Of a DNA stretch of 32,262 bases, positions 18,435 through 27,233 are shown in pieces. The stretch's first letter is position 1. The number at the start of each line of letters is the position of its first letter. Position numbers and translations under genes: made by a program. Location of the stretch: contig JAIOSM010000502.1 in NCBI GenBank assembly GCA_021107575.1, forward strand, positions 1 to 32,262, in the 5' to 3' direction. The notes beneath the pieces are model-generated. The model ran no database searches. It worked only from the letters and a program-made list of their open reading frames with translations, and was not told the origin of the DNA. The stretch is from Desulfobacteraceae bacterium (GTDB lineage: Bacteria > Desulfobacterota > Desulfobacteria > Desulfobacterales > Desulfobacteraceae).

Positions 18435-19136
18435 TCAATCTATACTTGATTTATTAATTTCAGCATCTGATTTTCTAAGATATTCCGGAACAAGAGAATC
18501 ATTTTTATCATTAAGAATAGAAGGATTTTGGAATAATACTTCAGCAAGGGCAGAAGCTCTTATTTTATTTAAAAACAATGGAGCAAACTTTGCAGCTTGA
18601 TTAAATGCTGACTTTTCAAATTCTCTTTTGATAATTTCCTGATAGGCAACAGCGCCTGATCCTGCAAAAAGGGTATTCTCGTTTAGCGATTCAAGCACTT
18701 CTATTGGCTTTAAAACTCTTTCTGGACTTTTTTTTAAAAGTTTACCATCTCTAAAATTATAGGTCGCCTGATAGACCTCTCCTCTTTGAGCATCCATCAT
18801 CACACATACTGGCAGAGAGGAAAAAGAAAATTGCCAGGCAATGCCATCAAGGCTTGAAATGCCGGCACAAGGTTTTCCTGAAGCATAGGCAAGCCCTTTT
18901 ACAGTGCTGATACCTATTCTCAATCCTGTAAAACTTCCAGGCCCCTTAGCTGCAATAAATCCATCAAGTTCATTAACTGAAACACCGACCTTATCCATGA
19001 TTCTTGCAACCATATCCATAATGCGTTTGGAATGGGTTTGCTTAGTTGCCCATAACTCTTCACAAACAGGGCTCTTATCTTCAATTAAAGCTATGCTGCA
19101 TTCTTTTTCAGCACTGCTTATTGCAAGTATTTTCAA
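18435..19136 (-). CDS. tsaB: tRNA threonylcarbamoyladenosine biosynthesis protein TsaB
   Basis: MKILAISSAEKECSIALIED...LDGFIAAKGPGSFTGLRIGISTVKGLAYA. Confidence 0.92.
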   Translation of the reverse strand: MKILAISSAEKECSIALIEDKSPVCEELWATKQTHSKRIMDMVARIMDKVGVSVNELDGFIAAKGPGSFTGLRIGISTVKGLAYASGKPCAGISSLDGIAWQFSFSSLPVCVMMDAQRGEVYQATYNFRDGKLLKKSPERVLKPIEVLESLNENTLFAGSGAVAYQEIIKREFEKSAFNQAAKFAPLFLNKIRASALAEVLFQNPSILNDKNDSLVPEYLRKSDAEINKSSID

Positions 19137-19150
19137 ATTAGCGGCCTTTA

Positions 19151-21529
19151 TTAACTGGTCTTTATCAAGGCTATTTCAATAACTTGATCTAACTCTTTTA
19201 CCGGAATGAATTCAATCTTCCTTTTTACGGTTTTAGGTACATCAAAAAGATCATTTTTATTTTTTTCCGGAATAATAACCTTCTTTACTCCTGCCCTGAC
19301 AGCTCCCAGGGCCTTTTCTTTTAATCCACCGATGGGCAGCACTCTGCCGCGCAACGTTATCTCACCTGTCATGGCAACTTGGCAATCAACCAATCTGCCT
19401 GTGAATGCAGATATTATTGCTATTGCTATCCCGACACCGGCTGAAGGCCCGTCTTTTGGTATAGCACCTGCCGGCACGTGGATATGAATATCATTACTTT
19501 CCAGAGCCTTAGCGGAAATACCTAATTTTTTCATGTTACTTTTTACATATGTAAGAGCAGCTTTTGCAGATTCCTGCATTACTTCACCAATCTGACCGGT
19601 AATAACAAGCTCGCCTTTCCCGGCTACGAGTGATGCTTCAATATAAAGATGCTCGCCGCCAGCCTCAGTCCATGCAAGCCCTGTAACAAGACCTGCCTGG
19701 CTCTCTTCCTGATCAAGTTCCGGAAAATATTTTGGCTGCCCAAGATATTTTGAAAGATTCTGCTTTGTTATTGAAAACTTTCCCTTTTTACCTCCGGTAA
19801 TCTTCCTTGCAATTTTTCTGCATATTGCATCAAGGTTTCTTTCCAGATTTCTTAACCCTGCTTCCTGGGTATATTCAAACAATATTGATTGCATTGCACC
19901 AGGGCTTATATTAATAGATCTTTTTAAAAGACCATTCTCTTTTTTCTTTCTAGGAAATAAATGCTTTTCCGCTATAACCTTTTTCTCCTCTACTGTGTAA
20001 CCTGAAAGTCTGATTACCTCCATCCTGTCAAATAATGCTGAGGGGATTGTATCAGAGACATTGGCAGTAAGAATAAAAAGCACATTGGAAAGGTCAAAGG
20101 GCATATTAAGATAGTGATCTGAAAACTCAAAATTCTGTTCCGGGTCAAGTGCCTCAAGAAGAGCAGAAGAAGGATCTCCTCTATAATCATTCCCAAGTTT
20201 ATCAATTTCATCAAGCATAAACACAGGATTATTTGTCCCACATTGCTTTAAGCCTTGAAGGATTCTTCCCGGCATCGCTCCTATATATGTACGCCTATGC
20301 CCTCTTATTTCAGCTTCATCACGGATACCCCCCAAAGAAAATCTAAAAAATTTCCGCTTCATTGCCTTGGCAATTGCCTGACCAAGAGAAGTCTTTCCAA
20401 CACCCGGAGGCCCGACAAAACAGAGTATTTGCCCTTTTTTCTTTGGGTTGAGCTGACGGACACTCAAGTATTCCAGGATTCTCTCCTTTACCTTGGCAAG
20501 TCCATAATGGTTTTCATCAAGTAATTGTGCAGATTTTTCAATATCTAAAAAATCTTTAGATGATTTTGCCCAGGGTAATTCAATAATACAGTCTAAATAA
20601 CTTCTAATTATAGACGCCTCTGATGAATCAGAGTGCATTTGCTCAAGTCTTTTTAACTGTTTTAATGCCTCTTTCTCATTCTTTACTGGTATTTTTGCTT
20701 TTTTAATCTTTTTCCGATATTCTTCTATTTCAACAAACCTGTCATCAGTCTCTCCAAGTTCCTTATGAATAGCTTTAATTTGCTCTCTTAAATAATAATC
20801 TCTTTGATTCCTTGATATCTCATCTTTAACCTCGGTCTGAATTTTCGCCTGAACAGCAGAAAGATCAACTTCACGCGCTAAAAAATCATTAACCTTTTTC
20901 AAACGCTCCATTGAATCGTTTATTTCAATTAACGCCTGGGAATCTGCAACCTTAAGGTTTAAATTAGATGCCACAAGATCAGCAAGTTTACCCGGGGAAT
21001 CAATATAATTTAAAAGATCAACTGCATCCTGAGAAAATTCCCCTTTTAAAGCCAAAAGTTTTCCACTATTTTCTTTAACATTTCTCATTAAAGCTTCATG
21101 TTCGATATTCAGCTCTTCAATCTCTTTATCTTCTATAATTTCTATTTTTACCTCAAAAAAAGCTCGTCTTGTTGTGTATTTTAGTATTTTTGCCTTTGTA
21201 ATCCCCTGGACAAGCGCCTTTACTTTTCCATCAGGCAATTTTAACATTTTCTGGACTCTGCCTACTGTACCTATTCTATATACATCTGCAGCTTTTGGAT
21301 TTTCCACTGACGAATCCTTTTGAGCTGAAAGAAAAACATACCTGTCTTTCTTCATAGATTCTTCAATTGCTTTAATAGATTTTTCCCGACCTACAAACAA
21401 AGGTAAAAGCATGTCTGTAAACACTACAACATCCCTTACAGGCATCATGGAAATAGTAAGAGGAATATTATCAAAATCCCCTTCTTTTTCTATTACATCA
21501 ATAAGATCATCCATATCAGTTTCAGCCAT
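19151..21529 (-). CDS. lon: ATP-dependent protease Lon
   Basis: CFVGPPGVGKTSLGQAIAKAMKRKFFRFSLGGIRDEAEIRGHRRTYIGAMPGRI; catalytic Ser motif PKDGPSAGVGIA. Confidence 0.98.
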   Translation of the reverse strand: MAETDMDDLIDVIEKEGDFDNIPLTISMMPVRDVVVFTDMLLPLFVGREKSIKAIEESMKKDRYVFLSAQKDSSVENPKAADVYRIGTVGRVQKMLKLPDGKVKALVQGITKAKILKYTTRRAFFEVKIEIIEDKEIEELNIEHEALMRNVKENSGKLLALKGEFSQDAVDLLNYIDSPGKLADLVASNLNLKVADSQALIEINDSMERLKKVNDFLAREVDLSAVQAKIQTEVKDEISRNQRDYYLREQIKAIHKELGETDDRFVEIEEYRKKIKKAKIPVKNEKEALKQLKRLEQMHSDSSEASIIRSYLDCIIELPWAKSSKDFLDIEKSAQLLDENHYGLAKVKERILEYLSVRQLNPKKKGQILCFVGPPGVGKTSLGQAIAKAMKRKFFRFSLGGIRDEAEIRGHRRTYIGAMPGRILQGLKQCGTNNPVFMLDEIDKLGNDYRGDPSSALLEALDPEQNFEFSDHYLNMPFDLSNVLFILTANVSDTIPSALFDRMEVIRLSGYTVEEKKVIAEKHLFPRKKKENGLLKRSINISPGAMQSILFEYTQEAGLRNLERNLDAICRKIARKITGGKKGKFSITKQNLSKYLGQPKYFPELDQEESQAGLVTGLAWTEAGGEHLYIEASLVAGKGELVITGQIGEVMQESAKAALTYVKSNMKKLGISAKALESNDIHIHVPAGAIPKDGPSAGVGIAIAIISAFTGRLVDCQVAMTGEITLRGRVLPIGGLKEKALGAVRAGVKKVIIPEKNKNDLFDVPKTVKRKIEFIPVKELDQVIEIALIKTS

Positions 21530-21600
21530 TTATATTTAATACCCCTTTCTAATCCTGTTGACAGCTATCATTTATTAAAACATCATATAATGAATATTTA

Positions 21601-21620
21601 TTATTGTACTTCTACAATAA
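21601..21620. promoter_or_regulatory. perfect hairpin/palindrome TTATTGTA-CTTC-TACAATAA upstream of lon
   Basis: 8-bp perfect arms, 4-nt spacer, 72-91 bp upstream of the lon start. Confidence 0.35.
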
Positions 21621-21787
21621 AACATTTTTCACCTTTTACAATGTCTCTTTTCTTTTTTTCCCAATGATTAGAATATTATTTAAAATACAGCCTGCTTAAA
21701 TTGCCTGCCTAAAACATTGACATATAAAACACTTTTGTTTATTTTGAGCCATCAAGAAATAATTTTTAATAAGGAGCTTGAGGTTTA

Positions 21788-22573
21788 ATGGAAATGTATT
21801 TAGAGCAATTACTATTATTCCTGATTTTTGCATTTGGAGCATCTTTAGGCAGCTTTTACAATGTATGTATTTATAGGATCCCTAAAAAAATATCAATTGT
21901 CACACCGGGCTCGTCTTGTCCTTTTTGTAAAAAGAAAATCCCTTTCTATTTAAATATCCCGGTTTTCAGCTATTTTGTTCTGCAAGGAAAATGCAAATAC
22001 TGTAAGCACCCTTTTTCTCCAAGATATCCAATTGTTGAAGCATTAACAGGATTAATCTTACTCGCCCTGTATATAAAATTTGGTTATTCCATAACAACAA
22101 TTTTCTGGTTTGTTTTTATTTCAGTATTAATTATCATTTCTTTTATTGATATTGACTATCAAATCATACCTGATATCTTTTCCTTACCCGGGATTTTTAT
22201 TTTTGCCACAGCTCCTTTATTTGTACCGGAAATAAGTTTTATGGATTCTGTTTTTGGGATTATGCTCGGAGGCGGAAGTCTGTACCTTATCGCCTTGACA
22301 TATTACATGCTGAAAAAAACGGAGGGCATGGGAGGCTGCGACATTAAACTTCTTGCAATGATCGGTGCAGCAATCGGATGGAAAGGTGTAATTGTTACGA
22401 TTTTCATTGGCTCTCTCGCAGGAACAATCGCTGGGATTATAATAATGATCTCTTCAAAAATTATAGATATAAAACTAAAAATTCCATTTGGTCCATACCT
22501 CTCTATTGGAGCCGTCATTTATATATTCTTTGGCCAAGCTCTTATTAGGTGGTATTTTGCGACAGCGCTTTAA
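21788..22573 (+). CDS. pilD: prepilin peptidase (type IV leader peptidase/N-methyltransferase)
   Basis: GASLGSFYNVCIYRIPKK, CPFC/CKYC motifs, FIDIDYQIIPD and GMGGCDIKLLAMIGAAIGWKG. Confidence 0.95.
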   Translation: MEMYLEQLLLFLIFAFGASLGSFYNVCIYRIPKKISIVTPGSSCPFCKKKIPFYLNIPVFSYFVLQGKCKYCKHPFSPRYPIVEALTGLILLALYIKFGYSITTIFWFVFISVLIIISFIDIDYQIIPDIFSLPGIFIFATAPLFVPEISFMDSVFGIMLGGGSLYLIALTYYMLKKTEGMGGCDIKLLAMIGAAIGWKGVIVTIFIGSLAGTIAGIIIMISSKIIDIKLKIPFGPYLSIGAVIYIFFGQALIRWYFATAL

Positions 22574-22576
22574 TCT

Positions 22577-23044
22577 TTACGATTCCTTAACAGCCATTTC
22601 TATTAAAAACCGGCCTTTTGTTGTTTCAAAAGGTATTGCCAGGACATATTCTGCACCGTCAATATGATCAATCACATGATCCTTACCTGATATCACCTCA
22701 GAAAGTTTAATTTTCACCTTCTTACCAAGCTCAGTTATTTTTGTAGTCGCATGGCCTGCGATCATATTGCTTATTTCTCCGACAGCATCGTCAATTTCTT
22801 CATTCATTTCTGTCATTTCTTCTCCAAACATTGCAGAAACAACTCCAAGAATACTTTTTCTATAAAAAATAATAGCAACGGAAGCTGAGATGTCACCATC
22901 CATAATAAGCATGCCTGATATGTCTCCTGAAGAGATTGTGTTTTTTTTTATAAATATTGGCTCTGGTTTCACCTTAACTGCAGCTGTAGTATCAAGAATG
23001 TATAAAGCCCCTTCAATAAAGGGGTTCACCAATGACGCATCCAT
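22577..23044 (-). CDS. cheX: chemotaxis protein CheX (CheC-like phosphatase)
   Basis: VNPFIEGALYILDT...SGDISGMLIMDGD...EEIDDAVGEISNMIAGHATTKI. Confidence 0.9.
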   Translation of the reverse strand: MDASLVNPFIEGALYILDTTAAVKVKPEPIFIKKNTISSGDISGMLIMDGDISASVAIIFYRKSILGVVSAMFGEEMTEMNEEIDDAVGEISNMIAGHATTKITELGKKVKIKLSEVISGKDHVIDHIDGAEYVLAIPFETTKGRFLIEMAVKES

Positions 23045-23127
23045 AACCTTCTCCTTTCTTTTCTTTCCATTTTAAGGGTTTGGCAAGGTTTTAGCAACTT
23101 TTTTACAAAAAAAATTGGGATAAACAC

Positions 23128-23156
23128 TTGACACGCGCTCCACAACCGCGTAACGT
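23128..23156 (+). promoter_or_regulatory. candidate sigma70-type promoter of the HU gene
   Basis: TTGACA (23128-23133), 17-nt spacer, TAACGT (23151-23156). Confidence 0.4.
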
Positions 23157-23241
23157 ACGTTTAATGCTTGTAAGGAGAACTAATTGGTAAGTTGAATTCA
23201 ACATGAGTTTAACATGCAAACCGTAAAAAAGGAGTGATAAG

Positions 23242-23510
23242 ATGAACAAAGGCGATCTAATTAACAAGGTTTCTGAGGTACTTAACAGCAAAAAAGAAGC
23301 TCATGCAGCAGTAGATTGCATGATTGCAGCAATTACAGAAGCTCTTTCCAACAACGATTCTGTAACTCTAGTTGGGTTTGGTACATTTAAGACTGCTGAC
23401 AGAAAAGCAAGAAAGGGAAGAACCCACAGACTGGTAAAGAAATTGACATTCCTGCCAGAACCGTCCCCAAATTTGTTCCAGGAAAAGCCTTAAAAGATGC
23501 AGTAAAATAA
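23242..23510 (+). CDS. HU-family DNA-binding protein, apparent -1 frameshift near 23412-23421
   Basis: Frame 0 encodes [59 protein letters not shown]. The -1 frame then encodes [30 protein letters not shown], the canonical HU C-terminus, ending at 23510. Confidence 0.92.
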
Positions 23511-23528
23511 TCATTTTTCAATATTAAG

Positions 23529-23574
23529 CAGGCAATATACTGGATTGTAACAATAGATTGCCTGATTGTTTTTA
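23529..23574 (+). terminator. intrinsic terminator after HU
   Basis: Perfect stem CAGGCAAT (23529-23536) / ATTGCCTG (23557-23564), followed by ATTGTTTTT. Confidence 0.65.
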
Positions 23575-23580
23575 TGGTCT

Positions 23581-24342
23581 ATGGAACTAAAAAAAATATT
23601 TATTCCTTCCGCTGGAGTTGATTTAGTATTTAATCTAAACTCACTCTCTCCTTATGCCAAATCATCAATTATTTACGACATTGATCATGATGAACAAACC
23701 GTCATAGTGGCCCAGCCTTTAAATCCCCTTACAAAAAATTTAGAATACGATGAAATGCATTTAACAACTATTATCAGAGGAGAGAAAGGCAAAATCAGAG
23801 TCGGCATCAAATGTGAACCTGTCAAAATTATAAAGAAATATAAACTTGCAGGCACTAACAGCGTAGATGTCATACAGCTCAGATATTTTCCACCTTTAAT
23901 AGAAACAACTAATATACGCTCTGCATATCGATTGGCCTTAGGCAGTCATTTTTCAATAAATGGTAAAATTATTTATTTAGATCATGAATATATTACTAAA
24001 AAAGATTTTATTTTTTATGATGTTTCGTTTGCAGGCGCCGGACTTATAGCCCCTAAGAGGATCAGCTTAAAAACTAACCCGCTGATCAGAATAAAAAAAC
24101 ACGAAATAATTAAAATAGGGATGATTCTTCAAAAAGAAGGAAAAGATGAGCCATCAAAAATGGAGGCTGTAGCAATTATCCCAGCCAATGCTGAAATACA
24201 TAGAATAAACACTGATTATTCAAAAACACATGTTTTTATAGGCATTAAATTTTTTAATATTTCCTCAGAAAAAGAGGATGCTTTAAATGCATTTATCCAT
24301 GAGGCTCAAGTAGACGGACTTCAGAGATTATCTAATTTTTAG
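23581..24342 (+). CDS. PilZ-domain protein (YcgR-like, putative c-di-GMP effector)
   Basis: RSAYRLALGSHF and DVSFAGAGLIA match PilZ RxxxR and [D/N]xSxxG motifs; ATG at 23581 preferred over the listed TTG at 23566. Confidence 0.75.
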   Translation: MELKKIFIPSAGVDLVFNLNSLSPYAKSSIIYDIDHDEQTVIVAQPLNPLTKNLEYDEMHLTTIIRGEKGKIRVGIKCEPVKIIKKYKLAGTNSVDVIQLRYFPPLIETTNIRSAYRLALGSHFSINGKIIYLDHEYITKKDFIFYDVSFAGAGLIAPKRISLKTNPLIRIKKHEIIKIGMILQKEGKDEPSKMEAVAIIPANAEIHRINTDYSKTHVFIGIKFFNISSEKEDALNAFIHEAQVDGLQRLSNF

Positions 24343-24348
24343 CTTTAT

Positions 24349-25764
24349 CTATATATTTTTAATATAGGCTTGCAGCCAATTACAAATTTCTTGCTGCTCC
24401 TGGTCAAGCTCAAGTTTTAGAACCTCTTCAAGCTCTTTTGAAGCATCTTTACAATTTAACTTTGTATCGCTTTTATACCCCATCACAGCATCTTCAGTCC
24501 CAGGCGATCTAATCTTATTCATCATTCTATCAAATTCAAAATTTGAAGCCTGCAAGGAATTTAAAGGATGATTTCTTTGAATGATTCTCCGGGCAAGGGT
24601 TTTAATCCTCTCAGTACTCATTTGTTCTGCGATTTTAATCTTGCCATCTGGTGCAGCATTATGAAAATCTGTCATGTCTTTTTTTTCATGTTTATTAAAA
24701 AATCCTGTCTGGTAGAGAGCTGCATCAGGGTCAAGGTCCGGGATATACGGATATTTGAATTCTTTATGAAAAGTAACAATTTTAAAAAAATCATCACTTT
24801 TATTTGCAATCGCCTTTAGATTAGCTTCAGCTTTCTCTCTATTCTCATTTTTAATTTTCTCATAAAACCTATCTAAGGCTGGAAGGACTATTGGAAGATC
24901 ACCATATCTTTTTCTTACGATCAATGGCATTGATTCTTCAGGATTTGAGACAAAACTAAGTACATTATCATTGTCAAGATTTAACCATAAATTCTGATTT
25001 GAATACTGTGTAGATTTACCAATATTAATCACTGGTGACATATATTGATTATCAAAGCCTAATTGATGAGATACCATAATCCCAAGTTTAAATGTGTGCC
25101 CTTTTATATTAATCGATTTCTCAAATTTATTAATTCTTGTCTTATCTTTTTGTTTATTGAAAAACTCCACAGAATAATTAAAAATTTCACGCTCCCTTGC
25201 AAAAATCCGGGCAAGGTTGTAAGTGGCCTCAACATCAGTCATTGCTTCATGGGCTCTTCCTGATGTTACAAGAGAATTTTGCTCACTTATCTTTTCAAGC
25301 TTAAAGCTTGGCTTCCCATTATTTTGAGGCCAGTCAATTATCTTATGGCAAAAAATATAATACAGTGTTGCAAAGGGGAATATATCCATGCGGGAACACC
25401 CTTTACTGTATTGATGAGTGTAAGGGTCAAGAAGGTTCCGATAAAATGAAAATCTTAAAAAATCATCATCAAATCTTAAAGTATTGTATCCAAGGCTGAC
25501 AGTTCCGGGCTTATTGACTATTTGATGTATTCTTTTAACAGCTTCGTATTCTGGTAAGCCTTCTTTTAAATCTTCATACGTGAGCCTGTGGATAATAAAA
25601 GCTTGCGGGGAGGGGACAATATCAGGTCTTAACTGAATTTTGACTGAGTTTCGTTCAATCTCGTTAAGTTGTTTATCAGTTCTGATAGAGGCAAAAGTAA
25701 GAATCTGATCAAAAGCGGGGTTTAATCCACTTGTCTCAACATCATAAAACAAGTATGTATTCAT
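24349..25764 (-). CDS. sbcB: exodeoxyribonuclease I
   Basis: TYLFYDVETSGLNPAFDQILTFASIRTD...SLGYNTLRFDDDFLRFSFYRNLLDPY...GRAHEAMTDVEATYNLARI. Confidence 0.92.
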   Translation of the reverse strand: MNTYLFYDVETSGLNPAFDQILTFASIRTDKQLNEIERNSVKIQLRPDIVPSPQAFIIHRLTYEDLKEGLPEYEAVKRIHQIVNKPGTVSLGYNTLRFDDDFLRFSFYRNLLDPYTHQYSKGCSRMDIFPFATLYYIFCHKIIDWPQNNGKPSFKLEKISEQNSLVTSGRAHEAMTDVEATYNLARIFAREREIFNYSVEFFNKQKDKTRINKFEKSINIKGHTFKLGIMVSHQLGFDNQYMSPVINIGKSTQYSNQNLWLNLDNDNVLSFVSNPEESMPLIVRKRYGDLPIVLPALDRFYEKIKNENREKAEANLKAIANKSDDFFKIVTFHKEFKYPYIPDLDPDAALYQTGFFNKHEKKDMTDFHNAAPDGKIKIAEQMSTERIKTLARRIIQRNHPLNSLQASNFEFDRMMNKIRSPGTEDAVMGYKSDTKLNCKDASKELEEVLKLELDQEQQEICNWLQAYIKNI

Positions 25765-25836
25765 TATTAAAAACAGAAAAAGGCAAGTATTTTATGATAC
25801 TCACCTTTTACACAACAAAATATTTTAAAAAACAAA

Positions 25837-26232
25837 TTATCTTTTTGAAAATTGATAACTTGCCCTAGCTCCTTTTTTGCCATACTTTTTACGCTCTTTC
25901 ATTCTTGAATCCCGGGTAAGATACCCATAGTCTTTTAAAATACCACGGAGATCCGAATCAACAAGAAGAAGCGCTCTTGCCAGACCAAGTACAATGGCGC
26001 CGGCTTGTCCTGATATCCCTCCGCCAAGCACAGTGATTTTAACATCAAAAGCATTAGTTTTTTCAACTAATGCAAGGGGAGATGCGAGCATACTCCGTAC
26101 AGTATCCTGCACAAAATATTCATCCATATTTTTATTGTTAACAATAAATTTACCATTACCAGGTCTTAGCCATACTTTAGCAATAGAACTTTTTCTTTTA
26201 CCTGTTGCATAAAATATATTTGTATTTTCCAT
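25837..26232 (-). CDS. rpsI: 30S ribosomal protein S9
   Basis: FYATGKRKSSIAKVWLRPGNG...LTRDSRMKERKKYGKKGARASYQFSKR. Confidence 0.98.
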   Translation of the reverse strand: MENTNIFYATGKRKSSIAKVWLRPGNGKFIVNNKNMDEYFVQDTVRSMLASPLALVEKTNAFDVKITVLGGGISGQAGAIVLGLARALLLVDSDLRGILKDYGYLTRDSRMKERKKYGKKGARASYQFSKR

Positions 26233-26270
26233 AAATACTTTTTAGTCCCTTAAATTATCTGTAAAATTTT

Positions 26271-26705
26271 CTATAGATCAATGGTTTCAGGCTTCTGAGC
26301 AGCGTGAGGGTGCTGATCACTTGCATAAACAAACAATTTATTATTGAGTTGTCTTCCAAGTTTATTTTTAGGAAGCATTCCTTTAACAGCCTTTTTTACA
26401 AGCTCAGTAGGTTTGCGTTCATGGAGCTCACTAGCTGTCTCTGATTTAATACTGCCAATATAACCTGAGTGTCTATAGTATTGTTTCTTATCCCATTTTT
26501 TTCCAGTGAGGCGTATTTTATCAGCATTAATAACAATCACCCAGTCTCCAGTATCAACATGGGGAGTGAATAAAGGATTATGTTTGCCCCTAATTCTTCG
26601 GGCAACTTCTGAAGCAAGTCTACCTAGGACTTTATCCTCAGCATCAATAACGCACCATTTCTCTTTGTTGTCCGATCTCTTTGCACTATATGTAAATTTG
26701 TTCAA
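26271..26705 (-). CDS. rplM: 50S ribosomal protein L13 (probable TTG start at 26705)
   Basis: TYSAKRSDNKEKWCVIDAEDKVLGRLASEVARRIRGKHNPLFTPHVDTGDWVIVINADKI; AGGAG SD 10 nt upstream of TTG 26705. Confidence 0.95.
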   Translation of the reverse strand: MNKFTYSAKRSDNKEKWCVIDAEDKVLGRLASEVARRIRGKHNPLFTPHVDTGDWVIVINADKIRLTGKKWDKKQYYRHSGYIGSIKSETASELHERKPTELVKKAVKGMLPKNKLGRQLNNKLFVYASDQHPHAAQKPETIDL

Positions 26706-26783
26706 TTTTCTAACGCTCCTGTTCAAATCAAAAAAAATAATTCGATATTATTATTATATTTTCTCCAGTATGTCAAGAAAATT

Positions 26784-27191
26784 CTACAATTCAATCTTTT
26801 TACTCTCTTTCATTTCTTTTTTTGCAAGTCTAATTTTTTCTTTTTCTTTTCCTCTGTCCACCTGACTTGAAGTAGTACATGATACTTCTGCATTCAACAC
26901 ACCGCCATTTTCAACAATCAAATCTTTACATTCTACTTTACCGGAACAACTTCCTGTGGATAGTATTATCAATTCTTTAGAAGCAATTACATCACCATTA
27001 AATTTTCCACCAACAGTCATGCTTGATACAATGGCTGAACTGGAGTCCACTTCTCCATCCTCTGCAATTACAATGACATCTCCTTTAATTTCCCCATTTA
27101 CCTTACCCTTTATTATTAATTTCCCAGTACTGGAAATAGAACCTTCGATTGTAAGCTCTTTATCAATTATTGAAAGGTTTGTCTTATTCAT
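26784..27191 (-). CDS. bactofilin (polymer-forming cytoskeletal protein)
   Basis: TIEGSISSTGKLIIKGKVNGEIKGDVIVIAEDGEVDSSSAIVSSMTVGGKFNGDVIASKELIILSTGSCSGKVECKDLIVENGGVLNAEV, a right-handed beta-helix repeat. Confidence 0.95.
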   Translation of the reverse strand: MNKTNLSIIDKELTIEGSISSTGKLIIKGKVNGEIKGDVIVIAEDGEVDSSSAIVSSMTVGGKFNGDVIASKELIILSTGSCSGKVECKDLIVENGGVLNAEVSCTTSSQVDRGKEKEKIRLAKKEMKESKKIEL

Positions 27192-27233
27192 CTTTATCTC
27201 TCCCCTTGCTTTACAGTCTCTTAAAAAATCAAA

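Noticed and set aside
13663-21529. folE2-ttcA-rpoZ-greA-asd-pssA-psd-tsaB-lon run considered as a novel system
   Set aside because: Co-oriented but all standard housekeeping genes; no unexplained member.
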